DNA from: Muscardinus avellanarius
Lineage: Eukaryota; Chordata; Mammalia; Rodentia; Gliridae
DNA length: 64,000 nucleotides
Reading direction: 5' to 3'
NCBI GenBank assembly: GCA_963383645.1
Contig: OY726567.1
Span: forward strand, 65,258,234-65,322,233
The translations under genes and the position numbers were made by a program. The first letter of the stretch is position 1, and each line of letters begins with the position of its first letter. This document shows, one piece after another, positions 1-17,289 of the stretch. The notes under the pieces were generated by a model. It was not told the origin of the DNA. It saw only the letters and a program-made list of their open reading frames with translations, and made no database searches.

Positions 1-411
1 CCCTGGGAAGCCTCCAGGACCTGATTCTGTATCAGGCCTGTCCCCTCTGCTCAGTGTTGGTGACACTGTTAATGGGGGGTGGCGGGGCACAGGGGCCAGA
101 GGCCTTGAGGGGCCGAGGATCTTTCCCTGAAGTTCAGGGCTCTGCTTTAGAGGATGAAGGAGGCTGAAGCCAAACTCCCTGGGTTCATCCCCATCTTGGC
201 AGCTTCCTGCTGGGGACCTGGGGCAGGAGCATCACCTCTCTGAGCCTCAGCTTTCTCCTCTGTAAACAGGGTGGGTTGGGGTGGCAGCCATATTTTGCAC
301 AACTTTGGGGGTTAGAGGTGAGGAAGGAGAAAACCAAACCCAGGCCCTGCACTCAGCAGGCACCCATTTAACTGGCATGGCTCCTCATTCGTGATGTTGT
401 TTCTGCCCAAG

Positions 412-1865
412 GACAGGCCAGGCTACTGAGGTTTGTGATCAGGGCCTCCATGGCCTTCCTCCTGCTGGTCATCCTCCTCCTCATGGACAGTGGCATCTGG
501 GAAAGTGCAGGACAGAGGGTGAGTAGGAAGTGGGAGACCTGGGGGCATCACCTGCAGAGAGTCCACCGCTGTGCTTAGGGTCCCATGTCAAAGACCCAGG
601 TGTGCCTCCCTGACCAGCTGAGTCCTCAGGGGACACAGCTAGGGCTGCAGAGGAGTGACATGGTTGATTCCTCCATCTGCCAGGGCTCCATGCTGCTGCT
701 GCCTGGACAGAGTCTGCTGGTAGCATCTAGGTAACTTGTCTCATCTACCACCTGGCTCAGGCTGCGGCTTTATTTCCTCCATGATGTGAACTGTGCCATT
801 TCCATGGTTAATCTGTCCTCCTGCCTGCAAGGGCGTGGGCTGCCTGAGGATGAGGACCTGCTTTCCTCTGATCTGACCCTGCTGAGCTTCTGTACACACC
901 TGTGAGGGGGATACACAGGTATCCCTCCTTCCTGTGTCCCCATTCATGACTCCATCACCAGACGAGCTGACGAGGCCGCCTGTGTGGGGTTCGCTGCGTG
1001 GGGGGCTCTGCCTGGATGATGGACAGCAGCAGCTGCACAGTGTGACCTCACAAACATCCTACCCTGACAGACAGACTGCAAGAGACAGCAGCACTGGCAT
1101 CGGGAACCCAGTCAGGGGAGTGCTGGGACCATCTCTCAGACCCAGGTCCTACAGGGCTGTGGGCAGGAGCAGGCATGGGGACACTGAGCATTCAGCAGGG
1201 CTCTTGTGACAGCAGGGTATCAGAGCCAGGATGAAAGGCAGGGAAACGCTGTGCAAGTATCTCAGGGCTACACATCCTGGCTGGGGAGTGGGGGGACCCA
1301 CGCATCCAGGGGCACAGCAAGGTCCTGCATGGCTGCAGCAGATAGAAAAGGAGCAGGCGGTGGGGACCAGGCACACAGCCTGGTGCCTGCCTCCTGCCTG
1401 TGCCTGTGCTCTGGGGGTGCTCACGAGGCCCCTGGAAGCTCTGCTGGCACCCTGAGCTGACTGAGGTTGGCAAGGCTCTCTGTGAGACAGAGTGGCCGCC
1501 AGAGGGCGGCACAGAGCAGTGGCCCCCAATGTCCCTTGCAGCAGAGCCCCTGGGATGGGCAGGCCCAGGGACAGACCTATGCCCAGGTGAAGTGCTCCAG
1601 ATGCAGGCCCGGAAGGGCCCCTGCTGCTCCTGATTCAGCACCACTACTGGACATGAAGGACAGACCAGTGTGAGAGGACAGGCAGAGGGACAGCCAGGTG
1701 AGTCCTGTCCTCCCTGAGCTGCACCTCATGCCTGTCCCCACTCTCCCCTCACTACAGGCTGCTGCCCCTGAGGACCCCCATCAGGTGACCTACGCCCAGC
1801 TGGACTACTTCAGGCTCAGTCCTGGGACAACCACATCTGCCTCCTCCCAGGATGAGGAGCCCTAG
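412..1865 (+). pseudogene. 3' end of a decayed inhibitory LILRB-like gene (membrane and ITIM exons)
   Basis: The 5' part lies outside the window. A membrane exon (about 412-518) follows a CCCAAG acceptor like that of the intact gene at 52680. It encodes a short hydrophobic run (MAFLLLVILLLM) and is about 19 nt shorter, so the downstream phase no longer fits. An exon at 1542-1697 aligns with the LILRB tail exon; its tyrosine motif reads QTYAQV, and an in-frame TGA at 1671-1673 cuts it short. The last exon (1758-1865) still has a good ITIM (VTYAQL) and ends in TAG at 1863-1865, but lies beyond the premature stop. In the family these motifs recruit SHP-1/SHP-2. Shortened membrane segment, phase change and early stop argue for a pseudogene. 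Confidence 0.75.
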
Positions 1866-1987
1866 CCCAGCCCAGTGACACCACCCCATCATCCAGTGAG
1901 CCAGTGAGGACAGGCTCTGACCCCATGCTGCAAGGATGGAGACCCCAGCAGACACAGGAGCTGCCTCAGGACACTCGGCTAATGACC

Positions 1988-2111
1988 CAGCCAGCCGGGT
2001 CCTGACCTGGGCGACCAGGAAAGACTGGGACTTAGTGAGACCCTGTTTCCAGATAATATATAAAAAAGGTCTGGGACTGTAGCTCAGAGGTAGAAAGGCC
2101 CTGGGTTCAAT

Positions 2112-2161
<50 letters not shown>

Positions 2162-2262
2162 ATAAAACAAAATAAAATAAAATAAAAAAAAATAAAAGGG
2201 GGCTTGGGATGTATGTCAGAAGTAAAATGCTCCTGGGTTCAATCCCCTGTACCAAAAATATA
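1988..2262 (+). repeat. SINE tail fragments with (CA)n
   Basis: Two ID-type SINE 3' ends ('agctcagaggtag...gggttcaat') flank a CA dinucleotide run at about 2117-2157 and an A-rich (AAAAT)n stretch. Confidence 0.7.
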
Positions 2263-2269
2263 AAAATAA

Positions 2270-3416
2270 ATAAATACTTGTCTTTAAAATTTGAATAAAC
2301 TATGTTCTCTGAACATTTGAAGAAAACATTTTTAAAATGTCAATAGTTCTTTATAATTTTAAAAATAGATAAAGTGCTAATTTGTATTGTAAAGAAATTT
2401 ACCAAGAACCTGTAAGAAATATTTTATTGATATTAGAATAATATATTTACCCCAGGCATTAGGAATGACAGACATGTGCTGTTGACTCTTCTATTCAACA
2501 TGGTGCTAAAGGGCCAATAAGTTCAGGAAGACTGTAAATGACAAAGGAAATCATTCCTCATTCAGGTGGATTTATCTGAGCTGACCTCCACCCTGATGGG
2601 AAGCATACGCACACCATTCCAGTAGGAACGCACAGCAGCCGGAGAGTCTGGAAGCTCCTGCCTCCTTATCCTCAGGCCTGATCTGGGAAGTCGGTGACTC
2701 TTCCTTCCTGCAGGGCCCAGGGAATGTTCATGCCTCCCTGGGAACTCTGGGGAACTGCTGTGGAGAAGCCCCGTAGCCCACCTCCAAGGACCCACAATAG
2801 GAGACAGTCTGGGAAGACTGTCAGCCCTGAACCAACCTTAAACCCTCAGGGATGGGCTATGGGGGCAGCTTGAAAGCCCTTGTCCCTGGACTGTGCTCAG
2901 GGCGACCATTATCACTAGGAATCCAGGGTGCTGAGGGAAGGATGCACAGAGAGGAAAAGACCCCAACATGGAGCAGAACATGGACCCTCTGGGTCAGGCA
3001 GCACAGCATTTTCCTCTGGGGACCCCCAGACTCCAGGCCACAGAGACGCTCAGCCTCAGACTCAGCCACACAGCGCTGGTGAGTGTGACCCGCAGTAGCA
3101 ACATACTCTGAGCAACTGAGAGCAGCCGTCCTTCACATCTCCAGAACCAACCCCGGAAATAGGGGAGTGGGGACCTGGGGACAGGGAGAAGAGCCCATTT
3201 AGAGCAGCTACTGTGTGGGTCAGCACTGTGCTACGGTAAGAAAATACCTGAGATGATCAACGTCACAGGGGCAGAGATTGACAAGGGAGGTTCTGTGCTA
3301 CCACAGGCTCCCGCCGTGACCTGCTGTCCTAGGAAATCAGCCACTGAAGATCTGAAAGAGGTCTAGACCTCAGAGTAAAGTGAAGTGTTCTCTCTGGACC
3401 ATTCTATTATTATTAC

Positions 3417-3450
<34 letters not shown>

Positions 3451-4049
3451 TAGTGGAACTGGTAATTAAACCCAGGGACATTATACCTTCAAATTATACC
3501 CCAAGACATAGTGTATTTTTTTTTTTGCAAAGTTGCTGAGCTTTGCCCCAAAATTGAAATCCCCCTGTCTCAGCCTCTCAAGTACTAGGATTACCGGTGT
3601 CTACCACCTCACCTTGCCCATGATTTATTCCTAAGTCTAGAATCAAGCAGCCCTGTATCTTCTCATATTTGAACTGACATCAAATTTATAATGACATCAA
3701 ATTGCCATGTTGGATGCCTAGAGAAGATAAGTATCATGGGTTGTGGTCTGGCTACTCAGGCTGGAGCCAGGGTCCTGCCTGGTGGAGTGGGGTTCAGCCA
3801 GACAGGAAGAGGCTTGCAACCCAGAGGACCTCACCGCTGGGCTGAGATGTCTCCATGGGGCCAGGAGCCTCCTCAGCTCCTCTCCGGAGAAAGCAGAGCC
3901 AGGCCAGGGAGGGGTCATCCCCATCTTTAACTGTACTGCCCTGGGACCCAGAAGGCAACAGCAGCTGTCACCAGCCACTTCTGGGCTCTGTTTGTCCTAC
4001 AGGCCCTGTGGTCTCTTCTCTTGAAGCTGTAGCACTCAGAGCAGGTGGC
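2270..4049 (+). repeat. Duplicon copy A: 5' flank of a LILR pseudogene unit
   Basis: This block recurs at 11930-13463 and 17290-19115. Shared landmarks in order are an AT-rich lead (A and C only), a segment with CTCCTTCATGCAGGA-like text, 'accattatcactagga', 'aaaagaccccaa', an octet around 'cagccacacagcgc', and 'gtgggtcagcactgtg'. It leads into the signal-peptide exon at 4050. A SINE with (TTA)n (3403-3625) interrupts it. I see no intact coding exon inside. Confidence 0.7.
3403..3625 (-). repeat. SINE with (TTA)n tail
   Basis: A (TAT)n run at about 3403-3449 continues into an old antisense SINE ('ggaactggtaattaaacccagg' to 'ccaccttgccc'). Confidence 0.65.
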
Positions 4050-5027
4050 ATGGTGTCCACTCTCCCTGTCCTCCTATGCCTTTGTCAGTGTGGGGAGCAG
4101 GAGGGGGCACAGGCTGGGTGTGAAGGGTCTGAGAAAACAGGAAACTCAAGTAGAAAAAAAACATCAGCCCCCACACCAGACGCAGACCTCTCACAGAGGT
4201 CTCAGGACGGAGAACAGAGGCTTGTGTGTGGGTCCAGGGTGGTCTATAGGAAGAAACCAAGGGCTAAGCTGGGATGTAAGGGGGGAAGGTCCTGGGATCC
4301 TGCCTGGGGTCTCCTTGCAGGCACCCTCCCCAAGCGCACCCACTGGTCTGAGCCAGGCTCTTTGATCACCTTGGGGAGGCCAGTGACCATGTGGTGTCCG
4401 GGGATATTAGGAAACAAGAAATTCTGTGTAAATAAGGAAGGAAATTCAACACCATTATGCAAAGAGACCACACTGGAGCCCAACAAGGCTAACTGCTCCT
4501 TCAGCCATGAAAGAGCTCTATGCCAGGCAATATCACTCTTACTATTACATCTCCACTGGCTGGTCAGAGCGCAGTGGCCCCTGGAGCTGGTGGGGGCAGG
4601 TAAGTATACACTCAGGGGTCCCAGCCCCACCCTCAGGATGGGGGTCTGTCCTCAGGTGCCCCCTCTCACAACCAGCCCTGGGGCTGATGTGGGGGGTGAG
4701 CCCATTTAACACCTGCCTCCTCCTGTCCTTGGAGCCTGTGTTCACACAGCTTTTCAGCCCTGCCCAGCCCTGTGGTGGCCTCAGGGGGAATGTGGCCCTC
4801 CTGTGTGGCTCAAGGGAGAGACATGACAGGTTCATTCTGATCAAGGGAGAAGAACACAGCTCTCCTGGGCCCAGGACTCAGAGAGACAACCCAATGGATG
4901 GGTCCAGCCCTGTTCCTGTGGGCCCTGAGACCTCCAGACACAGGTGGACGTTCAGATGCTATGGCTATTACTGGAATAGCCCCCAGGTGTGGTCCTTACC
5001 TAGAGACACCTGGAGCTCCAGGTCTCT
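4050..5027 (+). pseudogene. LILR-family pseudogene head (signal, D1, D2 exons)
   Basis: An ATG at 4050 opens a signal-like exon (MVSTLPVLLCL). The D1 exon (4321-4599) begins after CTTGCAG and reads TLPK...SEPGSLITLG...VTMWC, as in LILR D1. It is 6 nt short, changes frame around 4505, and the second disulfide Cys has become Ser (YHSYYY). The D2 exon (about 4733-5027) has lost its acceptor (TTG for TAG). It has a 1-nt loss at the SGGN motif (about 4780) that throws it out of frame, and lacks the usual donor. The end of D2 ([17 protein letters not shown]) is plainly LILR. Several independent lesions make this a pseudogene. No membrane exon of its own is evident before the next gene begins. Confidence 0.8.
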
Positions 5028-5249
5028 GGGGAGGAACCCAGATCTTGAATGCTGTTCAGAGCCCCAGACAGGCTGCCATGAGCTGAGCTCCCAGAGCATC
5101 CCAGGCGAGAGGTGGCTAAGGGAGCTCAGGGTCTCAGGTGAGGGGCCCTGACCCGCCCCTTGGGCTTGGGGAGGGTGCCTGCAAGGTGATCCCAGGCAGG
5201 ACCAAATGGTCACTCAGGGCCCTATTTCTAACTCAACCTGCTGCCTGCT

Positions 5250-5460
5250 TGAATCTTTTTATGTCTTTCATATGAGGGATTTAACCCAGGGCCATTCTAC
5301 CACCAAGCCACACCCTCAGGCCCTTTGATTTTTTATTTTGAAACAGGGTCTTAGGAAGATTTTGGTCTTACTAAGTTACTGACGCTGACCTGGATTCACC
5401 TGACTCAGCCTCCCAAGGACTGGGGATATAGGTAAGCACCACCATGCCCAGCTTATTTTT
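5250..5460 (-). repeat. Old SINE, antisense
   Basis: Diverged B1/ID-type element, from the 'tttaacccagggccattctacc' tail side to 'ccaccatgcccagc'. Confidence 0.65.
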
Positions 5461-5940
5461 TTATTTAGAAGGAATGCTTCACTAAGATGCTGAGGGTGGA
5501 CACGAGCGTGTGATCTCCTGTCCAGCCATCCAAGTACTGGGATTACAGGCAGACAGCATTATGCTGGGCCGAAGGGACCATCAGTGGGCACATACCTTGT
5601 CCAACACCATGAGCCTCTCACATCCCAAAACCATATTTACTGGGTTTGGGAAATTAACCGAGGCTGAGCCTCCCTATGGTTCAGCTACCACTGACTTATG
5701 CCTCCAAATGAGGAAGCCGAGGCTCAGAGACTAGATGTTGATGCTGAAGGCATCATGGGTGTGGGTGAGGAGCTGGCAACAAATAGAAGGCAGCCCCACC
5801 CCATCAGGAGAGCCCTGCCCAAGGAAACAGGGCCAGGGTGAAGGCCTAAGGGCTCAGAAGTCTGTTCTCAGGGAGCGGGGCAGGATCCTTGCTGAGAAGA
5901 GAAAAAGGAAGCCCACACAGCAGAGGACACACACACTCAC

Positions 5941-6016
5941 AGAGCCAGGAGAAGCGGCGAGTTTCCATCCTGCCTCCCTGCACCTGTCTCTGTGTTCACC
6001 CAGGAGGGAGATCCAG
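5941..6016 (+). promoter_or_regulatory. Putative 5' UTR exon and proximal promoter of the 6518 gene
   Basis: The segment ending 'cccaggagggagatccag|gtaag' recurs ahead of every intact receptor here (donors at 25804 and 49575, and in reverse at the right window edge). Conservation ahead of each coding start suggests a shared noncoding first exon. The transcription start cannot be placed from sequence alone. Confidence 0.5.
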
Positions 6017-6517
6017 GTAAGCTGCACATCAGTGCTCAGCATCTCTGCTGCTCTATGCTCACCTGCAGCAGGAACCTGCATCTTCCTGGCAGCATCTTTA
6101 GGGCGGGGCTGATAACTGGCCATGGTGGGGACCCCACAGTGCTCTGCAGATGGATGGTCTGGAGGGGGGAAGGAACCCATTGGAAGACCCTGAGAGAAAG
6201 GGCTGGCCCTGATCTCTCTTACCTGGAAGGGCAATGGAAGTGCCAAGTCTATTTGCCATAAAGTCCTGGCCCTAAGTGAGCAAAGACAAACAGATAAAGG
6301 ATGGGGTTTCAGGTGAAACACCTTTAACCTGAAGGGTCTGCAGAGAGGTTGGAGCCCATCCCAGCTGCCACCCTGGGGAAAGGAGAAGGAACTGGAGAGC
6401 AGTTCCCCTTTCTGCGAGAATGCCGATGTGACACTGTGTGACGAGGAGGACCCAGCCTCCAAGTGGCCACACTCCGTGTGTATATCCTTCCTGGTGAGCA
6501 CCACTGGGCGGGGCGCC

Positions 6518-9020
<2,503 letters not shown>

Positions 9021-9528
9021 ACAGGCGTGAGAACAGGATACTGCTGAGAGTCTTGAGCTGAATCTTATGATCCTGAAGTTCCTGGTAGAAAACCCAGAGG
9101 ATTATGGGGGAAGTGTCTGGTGGCAATGTGGAGGGGTGACAGGGTTTAGATATGTGGATCTGTCTGTGGTGGTCTTGATAAAAAAAGATTTTATTAAATT
9201 GTTCCTGACTTTCTGAGACTGGTCCCCTTCTTTTCTTACCCTTAAGCACCTGTAACTTCTTCACTCTCTCATACTTGCAAGAACATATCCTGCTGTTTGT
9301 AATTACTGCATTCCATAATGAATGTCATTGACCCTCTACTTCTTCATCTGCACAAAGCATCTGGTTTAAGTAACAGTAGACTGACAAAATCAGAACCCAC
9401 TCTGAAACCACTAAACCCAACCTGTTGTGCTGAGATCCCTCACTCCTAGCGATGCTCTATAGATTCTGCAGGAATTCTGGCATCAGCAAAGGGGTGGTTG
9501 ATAGCAAAGCCCAGTGGTGTTCAGGGGG

Positions 9529-10280
9529 TCAGAGGTGGGTTGAGCTGGTTTTGGTTGGGCTCTGTGACATCTGATTTTCTCTGACAGTTTCCCCCAATGG
9601 CCCCACATCTTGGGGTGCAGGGCAGCTGGCCACTGGGCTGTGGGCTGAGGATGCAGAGCGCTGTGCAGGTGTGAACCACATCCTGTTCACACTACAACTG
9701 TACTGGGCTTTGTGTGCTGTTTTACAGAGGAAGGAAAGTCCCCCAAATTCACCCCTCCCTCTGTGATGGTAACTGCTGGAGGGACAGCAGGTGAGGGTCA
9801 TGGTGGGACGTCCTGCCTGGGCTGCAGGAAGGAGCCCTCGGGAAGCTGAGTTCATGATTGCTGGGCCCAGGGTGATTGGCCCAGGCCAAGTTTCAAGACC
9901 AGGCACAGGAGGATGGATCCTCAGGGGTCAGGTCACCTCTGCTGGGGTTGTTCCCCCAGGACTCTTTCTGGCCAGGTGACCTGGTAACACATGATGGGTT
10001 CATGTCTCCAAAAGCCCTTCCTACCATCCTGGCTAAGCCCCTGGCTTCCCTAGGTTGGACAAGTCTCTATACAGCCAATGCCATCTCAATGTTCCAATTC
10101 AAACTACTCAAAAGCCTCTGAAACCTCCACCTGAATTCTGAGTGGATGTTTCACTAATACCTTCACCCCCCAGCCCTGTGACCACAGCTCACAGCACCTA
10201 CAGTTGCCGTGTATCCCAGACTCATGACCTCGTCCCATGCTCACCACACTGGGATGCCCTGGAGATCCTGGTCATAGCTA
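9529..10280 (+). pseudogene. Decayed Ig-like exon relic downstream of the activating receptor
   Basis: A fragment at 9730-9790 reads like the start of an Ig exon on + (PPSVMVTAGGTA). At 10170-10277 a fragment reads VTTAHSTYSC...DALEILV, like the C-terminal half of a LILR/TARM1-type Ig domain. The two do not join in one frame, and about 400 nt separates them. The 9529-9906 part has an inverted counterpart at about 57780-58400 downstream of the minus-strand receptor, so it travelled with the gene during duplication. Which LRC gene it came from is unclear. Confidence 0.4.
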
Positions 10281-11060
10281 ATGAAAATCTAGAGCAGCCC
10301 ATGCCCTGACCATATACATCAGGCTGTCCCCAGAGTTCAGGTATCCATGAAGCCAACAGCAAGTCTGGTGAGGAACCAGACATTGTGTGTGGAAGACGAA
10401 ATACTGGGTTTGACTCTGGGGATCCCCTGGAGGTTCAGGACATTCTATTCACTAAACTCAAGAAGCATCAATTTCCTGGACTAGAATGTGAGGACAAAGA
10501 CACCCCCTTTCTAGTAGAGGATAAGGTGCCCTCACTAAGAACAAGTACTCTCTGTCAGAAGGGGGCCTGTTGCAGAGGACCTGCTCCATGCAGGGTCTGC
10601 CCCATCACACTCCCTTCCTCTCTCCAGAATCCTCCTCCTCCCCACTCCCAGTCATCCGTGGGCAGGAGCAACAAGATGCTTCTGAGCAGGATCTGGTCTT
10701 GGCCCCTGCACTAGACCTGACCCAAGCTCTGCCGCCTCCACCTCCGTCCTGAGGAAGTGCCCTTGAGGGGGAGGAGAGGCCGGGGCACAGCTTCGCTCTG
10801 GGATGCAGGGTTTTCTGTCCACACTCAGCCCTCAGTTGCTCTCATATTGGCTCTTTGATTTGTACAATTGTTAGCACTTGTGGAACTTTTTGCACAGGTT
10901 GAAAGATGAAGAAAGGGATAGGTCAGGACTTGGGGAGAGTGTAGAGACTGGATATGGCAGGTGCCAGAAAAAAATGTCTTAACACAAGCCGGTCAACAAA
11001 TGAACACCCTGGGCTTTGCCATGGGTCTCAGGGAGGGCCCAGATGCTGAGCTGCTCACGG
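10281..11060. other. Gene-free interval
   Basis: I find no exon, RNA gene or clear repeat. Short open frames (10385-10752) have no recognisable domain. Confidence 0.4.
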
Positions 11061-11064
11061 GATA

Positions 11065-11500
11065 TCGTCCCCTAAGACTCCGACCCGCAGGGGCTTAGAG
11101 AACGACACAGACACCTCTTCAGCTGAAACATGAATTCTTCTTTAATGGATCCTTAATATGTCTCTTCTTCTTCTCAATATGTCCCAATATGTCTGACAAT
11201 GCGTACAGCAAGCACAATATATATCAGCATCATAATCCCTCCCTCTATTCCCTACCAACCCCAAGCTTTCCACAGCTAGGGCATGCACATTTCTGACTCT
11301 CTCATAGGCAGGCTGGTGGTAGCACGTGCTGCGTCACTGATCATTCTGCAGGCACGTAACATGGCACACTGCGCATGCTCAAGGAGATGTCCATCTTGTG
11401 AGTCTCATGACTTGGCTGCAAGCCTAGGCGCCATCTTGAGTCCATGCTGGCAACAAGCCTGGGTGCCATCTCGGTCCAGCCGAGTGGGCCCCGACAACGG
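11065..11500 (-). mobile_element. Probable solo LTR, antisense
   Basis: Read on the minus strand, the block opens with a GC-rich 'ttgtcggggcccactcgg'. It holds a polyadenylation-type ATTAAAG around 11140 and ends in a C/G-rich stretch near 11065. This organisation (U3, polyA signal, short U5) fits a solo LTR. I could not fix the exact ends or a target-site duplication. Confidence 0.5.
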
Positions 11501-11929
11501 GACACAGGGCCTTCATCTCCCGCCCTTCACTCTGAGCTCGTGCTAGTTACTTGTGTTTGAGGGAAGCAGGGCTGTGGAGACAAACAAGGCAGCATGTTCA
11601 TGCCAGTTTTTCTGGGGCCAAGATGGATGCCATGAACCTGGCCACATGCCAAGGGCTTGGTAACCACCTGTGGCCCTAGGGGAGGTGGTGGGTCCTTAGG
11701 AGGAAAGGCCTAGAGGAAGGAAGGAGGTCACCATGTCATTCCTTGAAGGGGTGTGGACCCTGGCCAACCTCTGTCTTCGTTTTGCATCAGTGATGAGGTG
11801 AGAACTTGGCTCCTTCTTCTGTATCTACCATGTTGAGCTGCCTCCACACCACCAGAGCACCAGGGCCCAGCCTCCTCACTGCAACCTCTGCAGCTCTGAG
11901 CCAGATTTAGTGTTCCTCCTCCAAGTGGA

Positions 11930-13463
11930 TCCATTTGACTGTTGTGTGGGATGGAGAGCTCACGAGCACAACAGCTCTTGGACATCAGCAAGCGCCTCCG
12001 TGGTCCAGGCTGGTCCCTAGGAGCAGAGCTCCACACAGCAGGGAGGGGGTTCTGGCCCAGGGCACTGCTGGAAGCTCCCTGCGCTCTGATCCCTCATGCC
12101 TCCTTGAGGTCTCGATGGCTCTTCCTTCATGCAGGACCCAGGGGACATTTGTGGCTCCCAGGGATCTTGGGGAAATTGCTGCACTCTGAGCTTCAGAGAA
12201 GCCCTGCAGCCCTTCTCCTCGAATCCACAACAGGGCTCACTTTTAGTCCTGTCCAGATCCTAAATCCTCAAAGGAGGCCTTCAGAGGGCAGCTTACATGC
12301 CTGCGTCCCTGGACTGTGCTCAAGGGCCACCATTATCACTAGGAGTCCTGTGATCACTGAAAAATGCACAGAAGGAAAAAGACCCCAAGGTGGAGCAGAG
12401 CATGGAACCCCTGTGTCAGGCAGTGCAGCATTTTCCTCCAGGGACCCCCAGCTCCAGGGCACAGAGAAGCAGAGCCTCAGCCTCAGCCACACAGCGCGGG
12501 TGTGTGTGGATCCGCTGCAACAGCTGACTCTGAGCAGCTGCGGCCAGCCGTCCTTCACATCTCCAGATCAAACTGGGAAAATGGGATATGGGTCCTGGGG
12601 GCAGGGAGAAGAGCCATTTAGATCAGCTACTGTGTGGGTCAGCACTGTGTTACTGTAAGAAAATACCTGAGACAATCAACTAAAAAGGAAGACGGGCTGA
12701 TGGGGGAGGTTATGTGCCACCACAGACTCCCGCTGGGATGTGCTACCCTGGGAAATCAGACACTGAATATCCATTTGAGGTCCAGTCCTCAGAGTTCAGG
12801 GAAGTGGTCTATCTGTAACATGAAGTGCTTTTTTTTTCTTTTGTGGTACAGAGAATAAAACCAGGGGGCATTCCACCTTTGAGCCACACCCCCAGCCTTA
12901 TTTTATTTTTACTTTAAACATGGTTTCACTAAGTTTCTGAGGGCTTGCTAAGTTGCTGAAGCTGGCCTCAAACCTGTGATCCTTCTGTCCCAGCCTCCCA
13001 AGCACTGGGATTACCAGCATGTCTTATTGCACAGGCCCACGATGGATTTCCGAGTCTGTGATCAACCTGCCCTGTAAGTTCTCATGCTTAAACTAACCTA
13101 GGAATGACATTAAATTCTGTTCCTGCACCCTTGGAAAAGATAAGTGTCATGGGTTCAAGTCCAGCCACTCAGGATAAAGCCTGAGTCCTACACTGGAGGA
13201 GGAGAGGGATTCGGGCCGGGCAGGAAGATACTTGCAACCTGGTCGACCTCAGTTCTGGGCTGAGATGTGTCCATGGGCCTGGATCCTCCTGAGCCCTGCC
13301 CTGGGGAAAGCAGAGCTGGGCCAGGGAGGGGCCGTCCTGTCTGCTGGGTGCACAGCTGTGGGACCCCAAAGGCAGCAGCAGCTCTCACTGGCCACTTCCG
13401 GGCTCTGTCCTGCAGGGCCCTGCGGTCTCCTCTCTTGAAGCTGCAGCATGCAAAGCAGGTAGC
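11930..13463 (+). repeat. Duplicon copy B: 5' flank of a LILR pseudogene unit
   Basis: Second copy of the block at 2270-4049, with the same ordered landmarks (hexamer run 'accattatcactagga', 'cagccacacagcgc', 'gtgggtcagcactgtg'). It leads into the signal exon at 13464 and is broken by an antisense SINE (about 12828-13035). Confidence 0.7.
12828..13035 (-). repeat. SINE, antisense
   Basis: The T-rich side comes first ('tttttttcttttgtggtacagagaat'), running to 'cagcatgtcttattgcacaggcc'. It sits at the same place in copy B as the SINE in copy A, so it may predate the duplication. Confidence 0.6.
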
Positions 13464-15870
<2,407 letters not shown>

Positions 15871-16267
15871 GTGAATAGGAAGTGGGAGACCTGGGGGCAT
15901 CACCTGCAGGGAGACCCCCGCTGTGCTGAAGTTTCCCCCCCCCCCACCCAGGTATGTCCAGGTGCGCAGCCCTGACAAGCATGAGTTCTCATGGGATGCA
16001 GGAGGGTTATGTGAGTGTCACAGGGTCACCTCTTCCCGTCCTTCAGGGATCAGCACTGCAGCCACCTGCACCGATACCGCCCTCAGGCTCCAGGTAACCT
16101 GTACCCTTCTTCCTGGAGGTTCACTGTGTATGAGGCTCTTCCTGGGCTGATGGACAATAGCACCCGCACAGTGTATCAATTAAATGAAAGCCTTAAATAA
16201 AACTGTTGAAATACGAACATGCCTGAAAAATCAATGACTTCAGTTCAAATTTCAAAAAAGAGGAAAT

Positions 16268-17245
16268 GGAGAGCCAGGCATGGTGGCGCACAGTTGTGAT
16301 CCCCGCACTGGGGAGGCTGAGACAGGAGGATCGCACAGGTTCGAAGCCAGCCTCAGCTACTTAGTGAGGATCCCCACCACTTAGTGAGACTCTGTTTCCA
16401 AATAAAGTATAAAATAGGTCTGGGAGTATACCCCGCAGGTAGAAAGCTCCTGGATTCCACACCCAGTACCACGAAAAAAAAAAAAAAAAAAGAAAAGAAA
16501 AAAAGAGGAAATGGGTGTTTGAGAAAAGCAGAAAGAAGAAAATCATCATCATAACAACCTATAATCAATCATTTGAAGAAAAACATATGTCTATAAAATT
16601 TGTTCTTGGCATGGTGCAGTGGTGCATGCCTGTAATTCCAGCACTCGAGAGGCTGAGACAGAAGGATCGCAGGGTCAAGGCCAGCCTCAGCAACTTAGGG
16701 AGGTCTTCAGCAACTTAGTGAGACTCCATTTCAAAATAAAAAATTAAATGGGCTTGGGCTGGGTGTGGTAGCATACGCTTGTAATCCCAGCATTCAGGAG
16801 GATCATGGTTCGCAGACAGCCTCAGCTACTTATTGAGGCCCTCCGCAACTCAGTGAGACCCTGTTTCAAAAATAAAAAGTCTAAAAACTAGGGCTGGAGG
16901 TATAACTCAGAGGTACAATGTCCTTGGGTTTCATCCCCAGTATCGCAAAAAAAAAAAAAAATTAAATGGGCTTGGCATGTAGGTCAGAGGTAGACTCCCC
17001 CTGGGTTCAATCTCCTGTATAAAAAAATATAAATACATAAAAATATAATATATCCTAGCCGGGAGTGGTGGCACACGCTTGTAATCCTCGCGCTTGGGAG
17101 GCAGAGACAGGAGGATCGTGCTGGTTCGGAGCCAGCCTTGCTGGCTTAAGAGACTCTGTTTCCAAATTAAAAAAATATAAAATAGGTCTGGGAGTGTAGC
17201 CCAGAGGTAGAAGGGCTTCCAGGAACCCCAGTACCACCCCCCAAA
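16268..17245 (+). repeat. Cluster of SINEs, sense
   Basis: At least four B1/ID-type elements run head to tail (about 16268-16475, 16605-16745, 16755-16950, 17055-17245). Each starts 'gggcatggtgg'-like, ends in an ID 'ctgggttcaatccc'-like box, and has an A-rich tail. Confidence 0.75.
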
Positions 17246-17289
17246 AATGTATATATATGTATATATATATCCTTAAATTTTAATATATT

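Noticed and set aside
4050..4100. Assignment of the MVSTLPVLLC signal exon to NCR1 (NKp46) or KIR
   Set aside because: The signal resembles NCR1, but the D1 and D2 remnants carry LILR-type motifs, so the LILR family is the safer call.
3855..4709. 284-codon open frame as an intact receptor
   Set aside because: It runs through a signal exon, an intron and a D1 exon without splicing and has the wrong frame at the D1 end. It reflects a pseudogene with few stops.
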